DNA of 64,000 nucleotides from Tupaia tana (GCA_026018925.1 JAKSZU010000020.1:42253102-42317101); one strand, 5' to 3'; shown: positions 19,646-30,371, counted from the first letter of the stretch. Notes: generated by a model from the letters alone, not told the origin. Translations and numbers: made by a program.

Positions 19646-19860
19646 CAAACAAAATTGTTTCATTACGGGATCTGTCTTGTTAGATGTTTTATATCTTGCA
19701 TGTTTTGCACATTAGTGTTATTTGCCATGTAATTCTCTCAGAATAATCTGACTTGGTTCAATGAATGTTTAAAGAAGTTGAAACCTAAACAGTGGAAACC
19801 ACATGTAGGAAACCTTCAAAGGCAAAAATATTTGCCCTTTCCTCAAAAAGAATAGCATAC

Positions 19861-20111
19861 AGGGACCAGCAGTTAGCGTAATGGCTATGTCGCTGAACTC
19901 CCATATAGTCACCCGTGGTTCGAGTCTCGGACCTGGTGGCTTAAACTCACGCATGTGCGTGCGTGTCCAAGATCCCGAGAGGAGAATGGAGGAGAAGGGA
20001 TTGCAGCATGGCCGTCCCCCCTGGGGGGTGATTTCTTGCTTTCTGTCTCTCTGTCTCTCTCTGTCTTTCTGGCGAGCACACACGCCCTGTAACAAAAACC
20101 TCTCCCCCCGA
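19861..20111 (+). mobile_element. SINE, type L
   Basis: GGACCAGCAGTTAGCGTAATGG head, GAGTC-type B box (GTTCGAGTCTCGG). TSD AAAAAGAATAGCATACA before and AAAAAGAATAACATACA after. Confidence 0.93.
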
Positions 20112-20541
20112 AAAAAGAATAACATACACATACACCCAGGAATTTGATGGCATTATTAAAACAGACGTGATTTGCTCTCTTAGCGACATTGATAGAACCT
20201 ATGGCATCGACACCTTAATGAGGACTTCTTGATTCACAGCGAGAACCGTACCTGCCAGTCGAATCAGGATATTAACATGGATTTGACTGCCGTGTTTTCC
20301 CTGGTGTGAAAAGTGCACGGAGCCAAATCGTAACGACGAGGACGCGCGCCAGCAGGCCCCGCGCCCTTGGACGGCCAAGCCTCCCTACCCGCGTTCTCCC
20401 CTCAGATTTCTCGCTGCTTGCTTTCATGTGCTCACCTCCACCTTAATCACGTTCTTTCTTTAGAGTAATACCACCACCAGCCTGGTTTCTCAAAACCCTG
20501 CTGTACAGAATCGCCTGGTGCGCTCGCCAAAAGTAGACCTT
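20112..20541. other. Intergenic, no recognised feature
   Basis: CpG-containing spacer (GACGAGGACGCGCGCC near 20338). No exon signal that I trust. Confidence 0.45.
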
Positions 20542-20555
20542 GGAAGTAGGATTTT

Positions 20556-20818
20556 TTTTTTTTTTTTTGGAGAGGTTTTTGCTATAGGGCGCGTGCGCTC
20601 GCCAGACAGACAGAGAGAGACAGAGAGACAGAAAGTGAGAAATCACCCCCAGAGGGGATGGCCACACCGCAATCCCTTCTCCTCCATTCTCCTCTCGGGA
20701 TCTTGGGCACGCACGTACACGCGCCCGACGTGAGTTTTAAGCCACTGGGTCTGGGACGCGAACCGCAGTCGACTACATGGGAGTCCAGTGACATAGCCAT
20801 TACGCTAACTGCTGGTCC
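20556..20818 (-). mobile_element. Young type L SINE, first of a tandem pair
   Basis: Intact CpGs, reversed B box GGGACGCGAACCGC (GCGTC variant). Flanked by GGAAGTAGGATTTT and GGAATTAGAATTTT. Confidence 0.92.
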
Positions 20819-20835
20819 TGGAATTAGAATTTTTT

Positions 20836-20842
20836 TTGAGAG

Positions 20843-20875
<33 letters not shown>

Positions 20876-21097
20876 AGGCACATGCACTCATGCAGAGACA
20901 GAGAGACAGAAAGTGAGAAGTCACCCCCTAGGAGAATGGTCACGCCGCAATCCCTTCTCCTCCATTCTCCTCTCGGGACCTTGGGCACGCACACACACGC
21001 ACCTGGCGAGAGTTTTAAGCCTCCATGTCTCGGACTCAAATAGCGGTTAACTACGTGGAAGTCCAGCAACGTAACCATTACGCCATCTGCTGGTCCC
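20836..21097 (-). mobile_element. Type L SINE, second of a tandem pair, with (ATT)n
   Basis: (ATT)n at 20844-20873 replaces the GCTATAG region; end CATCTGCTGGTCCC. Flanked by GGAATTAGAA on both sides. Confidence 0.9.
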
Positions 21098-21329
21098 GGA
21101 ATTAGAAATCTTAAGGGAAAGGCTTGATGTTGGTATATTTAACAAACGTCCGAGTCGTGTTTACAGGAGGACTTGGGAATGAGTTGGGCCAGTGAATCTC
21201 CAAATGCAACGTAAACCACCTGCAGATCCTCAGTCCACTGGCCCGGAGAATGGCGGAGAGGGTCCCTGGATCTACGGAGCTGCCAGGCCTCCCGCCGGGA
21301 GCGCGTGGTGAGTAACACGCATTAAGGGT

Positions 21330-21535
21330 TTTGGCAAAGTGGTCCAGCACCAGAGCATCGGCAGCCGTTCCTGGGGACTTGTTAGAAATGCAAATTACCG
21401 CTTCCCCAAACCAGCGCGCGCGCACACACGTATGGAATCAGAAATCAGGATCTGAGGATGGTGCCCAGCAATCTGTTTTAACAGGCTTCTGGGGGAAATT
21501 CTGATGCATACTAAAATTCAAGAACCGTGGTTATG
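21330..21535 (-). repeat. Ancient hAT-like (MER5/MER20-type) element
   Basis: ACTTGTTAGAAATGCAAATTA, CCCAGCAATCTGTTTTAACAG, TTCTGATGCATACTAAAATTC and AAGAACCGTGG follow a familiar mammal-wide DNA transposon consensus. Orientation and exact family uncertain. Confidence 0.55.
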
Positions 21536-21637
21536 CTTAGCGGCATCTTACTGCTTCAGGCTGGAAACTATTTGAGATGAACCTTTGTCTGTTTCTAATC
21601 TTCTGTGTTGTGCACACTTACATAGTTATCTTAGTCT

Positions 21638-21790
21638 GTTTCTGCATTGCTAGTAGAAACACCTGAGTCTGGGTGATTGTATAAGATAGAAGTTTATTTA
21701 CAAACTCATGGAGCTTGTGGTTGGAAAGCCCAGAGTCCTAGGACTGTGGCTTGTCCACCGGATGGCAATGCTCCTGACTGACCTCTCTCT
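21638..21790 (-). mobile_element. MaLR-type LTR fragment
   Basis: ATCTTAGTCTGTTTCTGCATT ... GAGTCTGGGTGATTGTATAAG is the reverse strand of a MaLR LTR 3' end. May continue past the SINEs to about 22280. Old copy, no viral genes. Confidence 0.6.
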
Positions 21791-21968
21791 TTTAGAATTA
21801 TTCAGTTTTTTAAATGATTACTGTTGTTTTTAAATTTGATGTAGGGCATAGACACTCATGAGAGAGAAAGAGAGAAAGTGAAATAGCAAGCTTCCAGGTC
21901 TCGGACTCAAACCGCAGTTCGTCACCTGGGAGTCCAGTGCTTTAACTGCCACGCCACCTGCTGGCTCC
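21790..21968 (-). mobile_element. SINE, type M
   Basis: TTTAGAATTATTCAGTTTTTT tail, GATGTAGGGCATAGACACTC, end CACCTGCTGGCTCC. Confidence 0.82.
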
Positions 21969-21974
21969 ATCGCT

Positions 21975-22220
21975 CTCTTTTTAATTTGCTAAGGGGCCAG
22001 GCACCTGCCAGAGAGAGGACACCCCTTAGCAGTGTATGGTCACACGAGGCCCTCCGCCTCCATCTCTGCACCCTGTCAGGGCTCTGGGCAAGCACGTACA
22101 CGTGCCCAGCACGGTTCTCAAGCCACCGGGGCCGGGATCTGAACTTCACAGGACCTAGAAGTGGGATCTGGCCAGATGTGGGATCTAGCCCCCTCGACCA
22201 CTAGGCCACAGGGCCAGCCC
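21975..22220 (-). mobile_element. SINE, type L, old
   Basis: GGGCAAGCACGTACACGTGCC body and end CCACTAGGCCACAGGGCCAGC. Confidence 0.65.
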
Positions 22221-22914
22221 GCAATTGCTTTAGGAGACCAACAAGCTCCCAGCTCTAACAGGAACAGATCCCTTCTCTAGAGCTCACTGGTTGGGGAGCA
22301 GCCATTAGCGTAGTCATGAGGCCGCTGTCACCATGACGCAGTCACCGTGGACCGGTCGTGGCCCGCCAGGCCTCACCCTGGGACACCTCATATCTTCATG
22401 GTACAGTCACCACGAGCGCGTCCTGGCAGGACTGTCCGGGGGTGCACTAACCATGGTGACGGTTTAGCTCCACCTCCGGAGGTCGCGCTTTGCTCGGTAC
22501 ATGTCTGTACTGTGTATCGGAAACCTCCTCCTTCCTGCCGCGTGGACTTCACATCCATGGAACTGCAGGCTAGTTTCTAAAAGCTGCATAAGTATTCCTT
22601 AGCTATATCCAGTAAGTAGATATCAAAGAATTTATGACACCATTCTCCTTTTCTTAGACATATGGATTATTTTAATTTTTCACTATTATAAAATAGTACA
22701 TGTAGCACTGCATTTTGGTCTATATAACTTTGTTTTTCATTTTTTTCTATAAGCCTGTGTATTTCATTTGCCTACTCTAAAAACAAACTGGAGTCAGGCA
22801 GGAGTAAGAGGGAAACCGGCAGGGAGCTGCAGAAAGGAACACCCCTCACATGTAGACATTCAAAATTATTTTTCGATTCAATCCAAGACAAACCTTCAGT
22901 TTTTGTTTTTACTG
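22221..22914. other. Intergenic; possible degraded SINE at 22290-22540
   Basis: GGGGAGCAGCCATTAGCGTAG (22297) resembles a type L head, but the body does not align. The rest is AT-rich with no named feature. Confidence 0.35.
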
Positions 22915-22920
22915 ATTTTA

Positions 22921-23176
22921 TTTTTTTTTTAGAGAGAGATTTTTGCTATAGGGTGTGTGCACTTGCCAGAGAGACAGAGACAGAGAGAGACAGTGAGAAA
23001 TCACTCACTGGAGGGAGATGGCCACACTGCAGTGCCTTCTCCTCCATTCTCCTCTTAGGATCTTGGGCACGCACATAAACACCCGGCGTGAGTTTGAAGT
23101 CCTTGGGTCCAGGACACGAACTGCGGTCAACTATATGGGAGTCCAGAGATGTAACCATTACACCATCTGCTGGTTC
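22921..23176 (-). mobile_element. SINE, type L
   Basis: T run, AGAGATTTTTGCTATAGGG, end CATCTGCTGGTTCC. Reversed B box GGACACGAACTGC (decayed GCGTC variant). Confidence 0.88.
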
Positions 23177-23187
23177 CAAAGAAGATC

Positions 23188-23440
23188 TTTTTTTTTTTTT
23201 TTTGAGAGGATTTTGATATAGGGTGTGTGCGCTCCCCAGAATGACAGAGAGAGACAGAGAGACAGAAAGTAAGAAATCACCCCCCAGGGGGGATGGACAC
23301 GCCACAGTCCCTTCTCCTCCATTCTCCTCTCGGGATCTTGGGCATGCACACACACGCCAAGCCACCAGGTCCAGGTCTTGAACTGTGGTCAACTACATGG
23401 AAGTCCAACGACGTAGCCATTGTGCCAACTGCTGGTTCCT
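23188..23440 (-). mobile_element. SINE, type L
   Basis: GAGAGGATTTTGATATAGGG start, end CAACTGCTGGTTCC. TSD CAAAGAAGATC / CAAAGCAGATC. Confidence 0.9.
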
Positions 23441-23904
23441 CAAAGCAGATCATTCTTTAAAAAAATCCATTTCTCAAGCAATCAGAAATTATAAAAAAAG
23501 ATTAATAATCGCCAGATTCCAGATTTGGGATCACCAATTATGCTGTATTAGTCATTTTCATCCCAATATAATTCAAGAAATTGAGCATCCACAATATTAT
23601 TGTCCCTATTTTCTGTACCAAATATCTGAACAGGTAGTGGGATGACTTTTTTCCCCTGATTTGTGAAAATGTAGTTACCTGAAAAGTCATTAAAAATATA
23701 TATTTATTATACATCTAACTGATTACTTATACTGTGAAACCCGAACATGTATGTAGGTACACTCAGTCAGGCATAAACAACACTGTCCCTCTGCTTGTGG
23801 AGTTTCTAACGTATTAGGAACTCCAGAACATAAATCTGAGTCGATTCACTTCCTAAGTAAAGGTTATGCTCATGCAAAATATATCAAATACTCAGGGAAA
23901 TGCC
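23441..23904. other. Intergenic, no recognised feature
   Basis: AT-rich. Nothing identified. Confidence 0.5.
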
Positions 23905-24345
23905 AGCCCCAAAGCCTAGCAGTTAAGGAAGCCAAATCGCACATGGTCGGTCAACCACAGTTCAGATCCTGGCCCTAGTGACTTGAAAAGCATGCTGGGC
24001 CTGAGTGCGGGTGAGCCCTTAATCCCAACAGAATAGAACAATGGAGGAGAGGGGCCAGCAGGTGGTATGGTGGTTAGAGATGCTGGACTCCCATGTGGCC
24101 AACTGTGGTTCAAGGCCTGCGCCTGTCGGCTTGCTTTCTCACTTTGCCTCTCTCTGTCTGGTCAAATTAAAAAAAAAAAAAAAAAAAAAGACAATAATAA
24201 ATGAAGTTAAATAAAATAATTTAAACAAAGAAAAGAAAAATGGAGGAGAAAGGATTGCAGCATGACCATGTCCTTTGGGGTGCTTTCTCTTTCTGTCTCT
24301 GTCTCTCCATCTCTATCTGGCAAGCACATGTGCCTTCAGGTGATT
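23905..24345 (+). mobile_element. Old type L SINE split by a type S SINE
   Basis: Head CAGCCCCAAAGCCTAGCAG. Body resumes at 24241 with TGGAGGAGAAAGGATTGCAGC. ACAATGGAGGAGA / AAAATGGAGGAGA duplicated at the break. Confidence 0.75.
24051..24235 (+). mobile_element. Type S SINE nested in the old type L copy
   Basis: GGGGCCAGCAGGTGGTATGG head, TCTGGTCAAATTAAAAAAAA tail. Confidence 0.85.
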
Positions 24346-24611
24346 TTTTTTTTTTTTTGAGAGGTTTTTCGCTATAGGGCGCGTGCGCTCGCCAGACAGA
24401 CAAAGAGAGACATAGAGACAGAAAGCGAGAAATCACCCCCCAGGGGGGATGGTCATGCCGCAATCCCTTTTCCTCCATTCTCCTCTCGGGATCTTGGGCA
24501 CGCACGCACACGCGCCCAGCGTGAGTTGTAAGCCACTGGGTCCGAGATGCGAACCGCGGTCGACTACGTGGGAGTCCAGCGACATAGCCATTACGCTAAC
24601 TGCTGGTTCCC
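24345..24611 (-). mobile_element. Young type L SINE
   Basis: Head GGGAACCAG form (ends CTGCTGGTTCCC), B box GTTCGCATCTC, TTACAACTCAC diagnostic. TGATTTTTTTT flanks. Confidence 0.92.
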
Positions 24612-25080
24612 TGATTTTTTTTTTAAAAAAAGATATTCAAGGAAATATAACTAGTCATTTGAAAATCTTAAGGAATTATTGTTTAGTTCTTAGTTGAGTT
24701 AATGTATTGTGATTTTTTTCCTGAGTCCCCTTCTTTTAGAGACGTACTGAAATATTTATAAATGAAATTTTATATCTCAGATTTGCATCACAGTAATGCA
24801 CATCATACACATTCGTGGGGTATGCAAGATCTTGATTTGATGGAGCAAGAAATATACACTTACAGTTTAAAATGAACTTGGAATAGTGTGTATTACCATC
24901 CTGAGCTGAAATAATCTAAGCTAAAAGAATTTCAGTCTGTTGCAGTAGGAAGCTTTTTTTTCCTTCAGCTAAACCATTTCTATTAGACTTCTTATATATT
25001 GAAAATGGTCTCTGATCTGTATTGCTACCTTTTCAAATAGTGATTGAAATAATAGCCCTACTCATTAAATTCTACCCTCC
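24612..25080. other. Intergenic, no recognised feature
   Basis: AT-rich spacer. No named repeat. Confidence 0.5.
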
Positions 25081-25310
25081 AGGGCCAGCCCCGTGGACTC
25101 CACGGAGCAGCAGTAACACACTGCTTAGGAGACCCCACACGCCTACAGTATGAACTCTAACATGGCGGCCATGCACATGACAGCCTAGAGCTACGTGGGT
25201 GGAGCACGGATCACAGCATGCCCACCCTGGGAGGGGTTTCTCTCTCTCTCTCTTACTCTCTTGTGCACGTGCACATACTCTATCATGAATAAAGAAAACA
25301 ATTTTTGAAA
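25081..25310 (+). mobile_element. Divergent tRNA-like SINE
   Basis: AGGGCCAGCCCCGTGGACTCC head without a clear B box, then GGGAGGGGTTTCTCTCTC, GTGCACATACTCTATCATGAA and an A-rich end. Confidence 0.6.
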
Positions 25311-25364
25311 CGTTATATCATTTAGGGCTCCTATGTAAGATCCTTGATTTGAAAAAAATTAACG

Positions 25365-25530
25365 GGCACAGCCATGCTGGTTAACACTGCTACCCTGCAG
25401 CCGTGGCCACGTGGGAGCCCAGCTCTGGTCCCCCTCCCATCCTAAAAGCTGGGCTCAGTGAGATGAACCCGGACCCAGCCATTCAGGAGGCTGAGGCAGG
25501 AGGGTTGCAATGAAGACCTTGTCTTAAAAA
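25365..25530 (+). mobile_element. Composite SINE relic with 7SL-like segment
   Basis: The first half resembles a SINE head (GGGCACAGCCATGCTGGTTA). The second half contains GGAGGCTGAGGCAGGAGGGT and GACCTTGTCTTAAAAAC, which resemble the 7SL-derived part of Alu/B1-like SINEs. Single copy here. Confidence 0.45.
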
Positions 25531-25631
25531 CAGAAAATGGCTGGTCTTACAGGTTTGGGTTCTTCTTTAATATAATAATATAAATTCATTAAATTTATTA
25601 AGTTGATATAAACTGTAAATATATATATTTT

Positions 25632-25792
25632 AAGAATTATTTTATTTAACTTTTTTTTTTTTTTTTTTTTTTTTTTTATTTGACCAGAGAGAGAGAGAAA
25701 GTAAAAAAGCACACAGCCAGGTCCAGGACTCAAACTGCGGCTGGCCATGTGAGAGTCCAGCACCCTTAGCCACCATGCCACCTGCTGGCCCC
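25632..25792 (-). mobile_element. SINE, type S
   Basis: TAAGAATTATTTTATTTAAC then about 28 T, TTATTTGACCAGAGAGAG, end CCTGCTGGCCCC. Confidence 0.87.
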
Positions 25793-25868
25793 AGAACTGC
25801 TTCTTTCTAAAGCTCTAACCTACTCTTCAAAAAATCACCTCAGCTTGCAACTCACTGCCACTCATTTT

Positions 25869-26071
25869 TTGAAGTTTATTTTTTTTCATGAGATTCAGAG
25901 CTAGAGAGAAGCACCCTCGGCAGGCGAGCTGCCATGCTGTGGTCGCCCTGCCCTCCAGCCAGGAGGGTAGGTGTGTGCACCCGCTACTTGCTGGCTAGCC
26001 GGGAACTAAACCCACGCTGTCCCACGGACCTGCAGTACTGAGCATCGTTACTACAGTGCCACCGAGCCAAT
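25869..26071 (-). mobile_element. SINE of a second, divergent family
   Basis: Poly(A) end GAAGTTTATTTTTTTTCATG; tRNA-like head on the minus strand (GGCTCGGTGGCACTGTAGTAA). TSD CACTCATTTT at 25859-25868 and 26072-26081. Confidence 0.7.
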
Positions 26072-26084
26072 CACTCATTTTCTC

Positions 26085-26220
26085 TTTTAGACTTATTTAT
26101 TCCATTTTATTTATCATCATCATTATTTTTAAATTTACTACAGGGCACATATGCTCACCAGAGAGAGAGAGAGAAAGTGAGAAGGCCAGTGCCTTACCCC
26201 CCGTGCCACCTGCTGGCCCC
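26085..26220 (-). mobile_element. Type M SINE with B-box region deleted
   Basis: AAATTTACTACAGGGCACATA, then GTGAGAAGGCCAGTGCCTTA with the tRNA centre missing, end CACCTGCTGGCCCC. Confidence 0.75.
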
Positions 26221-26562
26221 TTACTAATGTGCAAGAATCCCATTCACAGTCACATGTTCCTTCTAGAGGAACAACTAATGGTCAGCATCGCATATGCTGC
26301 GTTATTTACTCTTGTATTTTAACAGTGCAGGGGACACGCACATGCATGAGAGCGCGCAAACCTGGACAGGGCTCTGTCACGCCATGATGCCTTTCCCCAG
26401 GCCTCTTGCACACTGCATGTCAGGTGGACCCCGAGCCCAGTGTGTTTGCAGGCTAACCTGGGGATCTAAAGCTGGGGGGGGCTTCCAGCACTGCGGCCTG
26501 TACATTACAGTCTGCATCTCGGCCAGGTATTTCACAGGTGGAAATCGGGGTCAGACAGGTTA
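26221..26562. other. Intergenic, no firm feature
   Basis: May hold a degraded SINE of the divergent type (CACGCACATGCATGAGAGC near 26335). I cannot confirm it. Confidence 0.35.
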
Positions 26563-26579
26563 AGAAATAAGTCAGCATT

Positions 26580-26809
26580 GGGACCAGCAGGTGGCGTGGT
26601 GGTTAAGGCGCTGGACACTCCCACATGGCCGACCAGGGTTTGAGTCCTGAATCTGGTGGCTTGCTTTCTCACTTCATCTCTCTCTCACTCTCACCCTCTG
26701 TCTCTCTCTGGTCAAACTAAAAAATAAATGATTGAATGAATAAAATTTTTTTAAAAATTACAAATAAATAAATAAATAATTCTAAGAAAAAAAGAAAAAA
26801 AAAAAAAAA
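26580..26809 (+). mobile_element. SINE, type S, long A-rich tail
   Basis: GGGACCAGCAGGTGGCGTGG head, CTCTGGTCAAACTAAAAAAT tail. TSD AGAAATAAGTCAGCAT / AGAAATAAGCCAGCAT. Confidence 0.93.
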
Positions 26810-26988
26810 AAGAAATAAGCCAGCATCACCTTCCTAACCAATGATGGTCTGGTTCAAGGGCAGACCAAGTTCCCATTGTTCTGCTGTATGCCGGGTGCCC
26901 TCTACTCAGTCTTGGGCTCACCAGAGGTGGTACTTGGGCTGCTTCTCAGAGCCCCTTCTCCCTCCTCCCACAGAACTGCTGGATCCAC

Positions 26989-27175
26989 GGGACCAGCAGG
27001 TGGCATGACAGTTAGGCTCTGGACACCCCCACGTGGCCGACCGTCATTTGAGTTCCAGACTTGGTGGCTTCCTTTCTCACTTTTCCTCTCTCCCTCCTTT
27101 TCCCTTTCTTTGGCCAAATTAAAAAAAATAAATAAATAAGTGAATGAATAAATAAAATAAAATAATTCTTTTTTT
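26989..27175 (+). mobile_element. Type S SINE, outermost of a three-level nest
   Basis: GGGACCAGCAGGTGGCATGAC head, TTTGGCCAAATTAAAAAAAA tail. Its tail AAATAATTCTTT recurs at 27625-27640 beyond the next element. Confidence 0.83.
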
Positions 27176-27177
27176 TT

Positions 27178-27620
27178 AAAGAATTATTCTATTGGGAACC
27201 AGCAGTTAGCGTAATGGCTATGTCGCTGGACTCCCACGTAGTTGACCGCGGTTCGCGTCTCGGACCCGGTGGCTTACAACTCACGCCGGGCGCATGTGCG
27301 TGCATGCCCAAGATCCCGAGAGGAGAATGGAGGAGAAGGGATTGCGGCGTGACCATCCCCCCTGGGGGGTGATTTCTCGCTTTCTGTCTCTATGTCTCTC
27401 TCTGTCTGGCGAACGCACGCGCCCTATAGCGAAAAAAAACCTCTCCAAAAAAAAAAAAAAAGAATTATTCTATTTAACTTTATTTTATTTTGACCAGAGA
27501 GGGGCTGAGTGAGAGAAAGAGAAAGGAGAGTGAGAAAGCAAGCCACCAGGTCCAGGACTTGAACCACAGTTGGCTATGTGGGAGTCCAGCGCCCTTAACC
27601 ACTGTGCCATTTACTGGCCC
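27178..27620 (-). mobile_element. Type S SINE, middle of the nest, split
   Basis: Tail AAAGAATTATTCTATT at 27178 repeats at about 27461 after the inner insert, then TATTTTGACCAGAGAGGGGC, end ATTTACTGGCCCC. Confidence 0.87.
27194..27460 (+). mobile_element. Young type L SINE, innermost of the nest
   Basis: GGGAACCAGCAGTTAGCGTAA head, GCGTC B box, TTACAACTCACGCCGGGC. TSD AAAGAATTATTCTATT (16 bp). Confidence 0.93.
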
Positions 27621-27797
27621 CAAATTAAATAATTCTTTAAAAAAAAAAAGGACGGCCAGATCCTGAGTACCAGGTCCAGCAGTGGGCAGGGTCGCCAGGA
27701 CCAGGTTGCTTCTTCATATCCAAGCAGTCTACATCACGGCTAGCACATGGGTGATCGATGACCACTGACACATGACTAAATCACAGTGACACTTCCT

Positions 27798-27975
27798 GCT
27801 GTTTTTTTTTTTTTTAATCTTTTATTTAACTTTATTTATTTATTTTAATTTGACTAGAGGGGGACAGAGTGAGAGAGGGAAAGTGAGAAAGCAAATCGTC
27901 AGGTCTGGGACTCGAACCATGGTCAGCCATGTGGGAGTCCAGCATCTCCGACCACCACGCCACCTGCCAGCCCCA
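27798..27975 (-). mobile_element. SINE, type S
   Basis: T run, TTATTTAACTTTATTTATTT, TTGACTAGAGGGGGACAGAG, end CCTGCCAGCCCC. Confidence 0.88.
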
Positions 27976-28246
27976 TGCTTCCTGGTTTTTAAGGAAAGCA
28001 TAGATTTGCAGTTGGAAGAAAACCAAGAGTTTATTTAACCCAGACTTTCTTTTTACTGGCTATCAGGGAGACTGAGCCTCAAAGAAGCCTGTTACGTTGC
28101 CCATTCGTACAGTAACAGGCAAACCAAACATAGCAAGCTCGTGACTCAGTCATGGAGCCCACAGGCCTGTTGCAAAAGTCTCAAAACTGATACCAACCCA
28201 GTTTATATGTTATGTAAAAATAATAATGTTAAAAAAAAATACCAAC

Positions 28247-28348
28247 AGGCCGGCAGGTGGCATGGTGGTTAAAGGCACTGGACACCACATGACCAACCAT
28301 GGTACAAGTCCTGGACCTGGTGGCTTGCTTTCTCATCTTCTCTCTCTC

Positions 28349-28390
<42 letters not shown>

Positions 28391-28475
28391 GCTCCATCCC
28401 TCTCTGGTCAAATTAAAATAAATAAATAAATAAATAAATAAATAAAGTCAAATAAAATAATTATTTTTAAAAAGA
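28247..28475 (+). mobile_element. SINE, type S, long tail
   Basis: AGGCCGGCAGGTGGCATGG head, long CT/CA run (28339-28390), CTCTGGTCAAATTAAAATAA and seven AATA units. Confidence 0.87.
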
Positions 28476-28600
28476 TACTAAAAGATCTAAACTTTAAATA
28501 CTGTACAGATAATAGTTACAGAGGAAAAAAAATACAACTATAGTGACTTCATAAATGATTCTCAATGTTTTCCATTATTTGTTTTGAAAAACCACCCATC

Positions 28601-28862
28601 TGTGGCACCAGCAGATGGCATAATGGTTATGTCACTGGACTCCCACATAGTCCATGGTTCAAGCCCTGGACCTGGCAGCTTAAAATTCATGCCAGGCGTG
28701 TGTACGTGCATGCTCAAAATTCTGAGAGGAAAATGGAGAAGGGATTACAGCATGGCCATCTCCCCTCTGGGGGGAGTATTTCTTGCTTTCTGTCCCTCTG
28801 TCTCTCTGGTGAGCACCTGTGCCCTATAGTAAAAAAATTTCTCTCTAAAAAAAAAAATAATA
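28601..28862 (+). mobile_element. SINE, type L
   Basis: GGCACCAGCAGATGGCATAATGG head, middle module GAGAGGAAAATGGAGAAGGG, GTGCCCTATAGTAAAAAAA end. Confidence 0.87.
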
Positions 28863-28877
28863 ATAATGAAAGAAATA

Positions 28878-29035
28878 AGGGCCGGCAGGTGGCGTGGTAA
28901 AAGACATGGACTCCTACATGGCCGAATGCAGTTTGAGTCCCGGACCTGGCAGCTTGCTTTCTCACTTTCTCTCTCTCTGTCTCATTCTGTCCCTCTCTGG
29001 TCAAATTAATTAATTAAAAATTTTAAAAATAAAAA
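28878..29035 (+). mobile_element. SINE, type S
   Basis: AGGGCCGGCAGGTGGCGTGG head with a small deletion (GTAAAAGACATGG), CTCTGGTCAAATTAATTAAT tail. Confidence 0.87.
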
Positions 29036-29107
29036 CATCCATCTGATGTCTTGGAATCAACTCTTAGACCCTTCTCAGGCTCAAAGTCAACCAGCTAAAC
29101 ACAACGC

Positions 29108-29345
29108 CGAGCTGGCGCAGGCCTGTAGCACAGTGATTAAGACGCCTGGATCCCACTGGGCTGACTCAAGACTCACGTCCTGAACCTGGCAGCTTGAGAA
29201 ACATTCTGGGTGTGCGCGGGTGCCCCAAATCCTGAACGCAGGGCAGAGGAGAGGAATTCCAAGGAGGCTAGCCTCCCTGGGTGCTGTCCTGTCTCTCAGT
29301 CTCTCTCTGAGTGCACGTGCTCTCTAGCAAAATTAAAACAAAAAC
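29108..29345 (+). mobile_element. SINE, type L, old
   Basis: GCCGAGCTGGCGCAGGCCTG head, AGCACAGTGATTAAGACGCC, GTGCTCTCTAGCAAAATTAAA end. Confidence 0.68.
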
Positions 29346-30371
29346 ACCTGACTCACCAGAGGTGGACTAAGGGCCTGGGCTCTGTGCCACAGACGTCACC
29401 CAAGGAATGCGGCCCTGTCACATCTGCCCGGACGGAGCTGGGGATTTGGATTCGCTTACACCTTTCACGGCTCTGCTGTTACACTATATGGTTGTATCCT
29501 GTCGATAAAGAATGAAAATAATCTCTTCTCTGTCTTCACCCTCCCACTGGCTCTGCTTCCCAGCCAGACCTGAGCTGCCAACTGTGCGCTCACCAGCAGC
29601 TCCCGGAGCCCGCCCGGCAGGCCGGACCACGGCCCCCATCTTCCTCTTCAGTTGGCCTCAGTCCCTGCAGCTCCCAGAGCCCGCCCGGCAGGCGGACCAC
29701 GGCCCTCCGTCTTCCTCTTCACTTGGCCTCAGTCCCCTGCATCTCCCTTCTCGGGGCAGGCTGTCACCTAGACCCAGAGATCTCCCCAAAGCCTCTCAGA
29801 GCGCTAAGTTGCTGCAGTGTGGTGACCTGTGACCCAGTGTTTTCCTCCTGTATAATCTGCCCTGGCCTCTAGAGCAGATGAGCTCGATCCTTGCTCGGTT
29901 TACTCTCTGTGTAGACGGGCTCAGAAGGACCACACTGCAATATCAGCATTTTGTTAGTTTTCGTTTTTCTCTTTCACAGGGCTCTGACCATGATAATAAC
30001 CTTTTCGTCTTAGAATATTTGCACCAAAAACTTGCCTTTCCCCAAACTTTTCTTTCTCACTCACGCCAAATAATTTCTTTGAAAGGGATGACGTATCATG
30101 AAGGAAATGAAGAAAATGGCACGTGCTTACTTACGGCCCTGAAACTACCTCAAAGTCGAACATACTTGTGAATGTGCTTCTATGTGGCGTGTGTCTTATT
30201 TCGATTGAAAAGTCTGTGTGCAGAAGTCACACTTAACAGGCTGACATGTCCTACATCAGGCAAATTATTCATAGTGGGGCTTGGAAGACATTTACACATT
30301 TGTATAGGTGGCATTCATAGTTCATTATGTATACTGAAAATTTTTGTTTGTTTGTTTTTGTTTTTGTTTTT
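29346..30371. other. Intergenic, one tandem duplication, no gene
   Basis: Contains the 71-bp duplication (29596-29737). A 97-codon open frame at 29878-30171 has no recognised similarity or splice context. Confidence 0.45.
29596..29737 (+). repeat. 71-bp tandem duplication
   Basis: GCAGCTCCCGGAGCCCGCCC (29596) recurs as GCAGCTCCCAGAGCCCGCCC (29667); both continue to TTGGCCTCAGTCCC with few changes. Confidence 0.93.

Noticed and set aside
22290-22540. SINE-like start at 22297
   Set aside because: Only the first 20 bases resemble a type L head; the rest cannot be aligned.
29878-30171. 97-codon open frame, MSSILARFTL start
   Set aside because: Least repeat-like of the stray frames, but it has no recognised similarity, splice sites or neighbouring exons.
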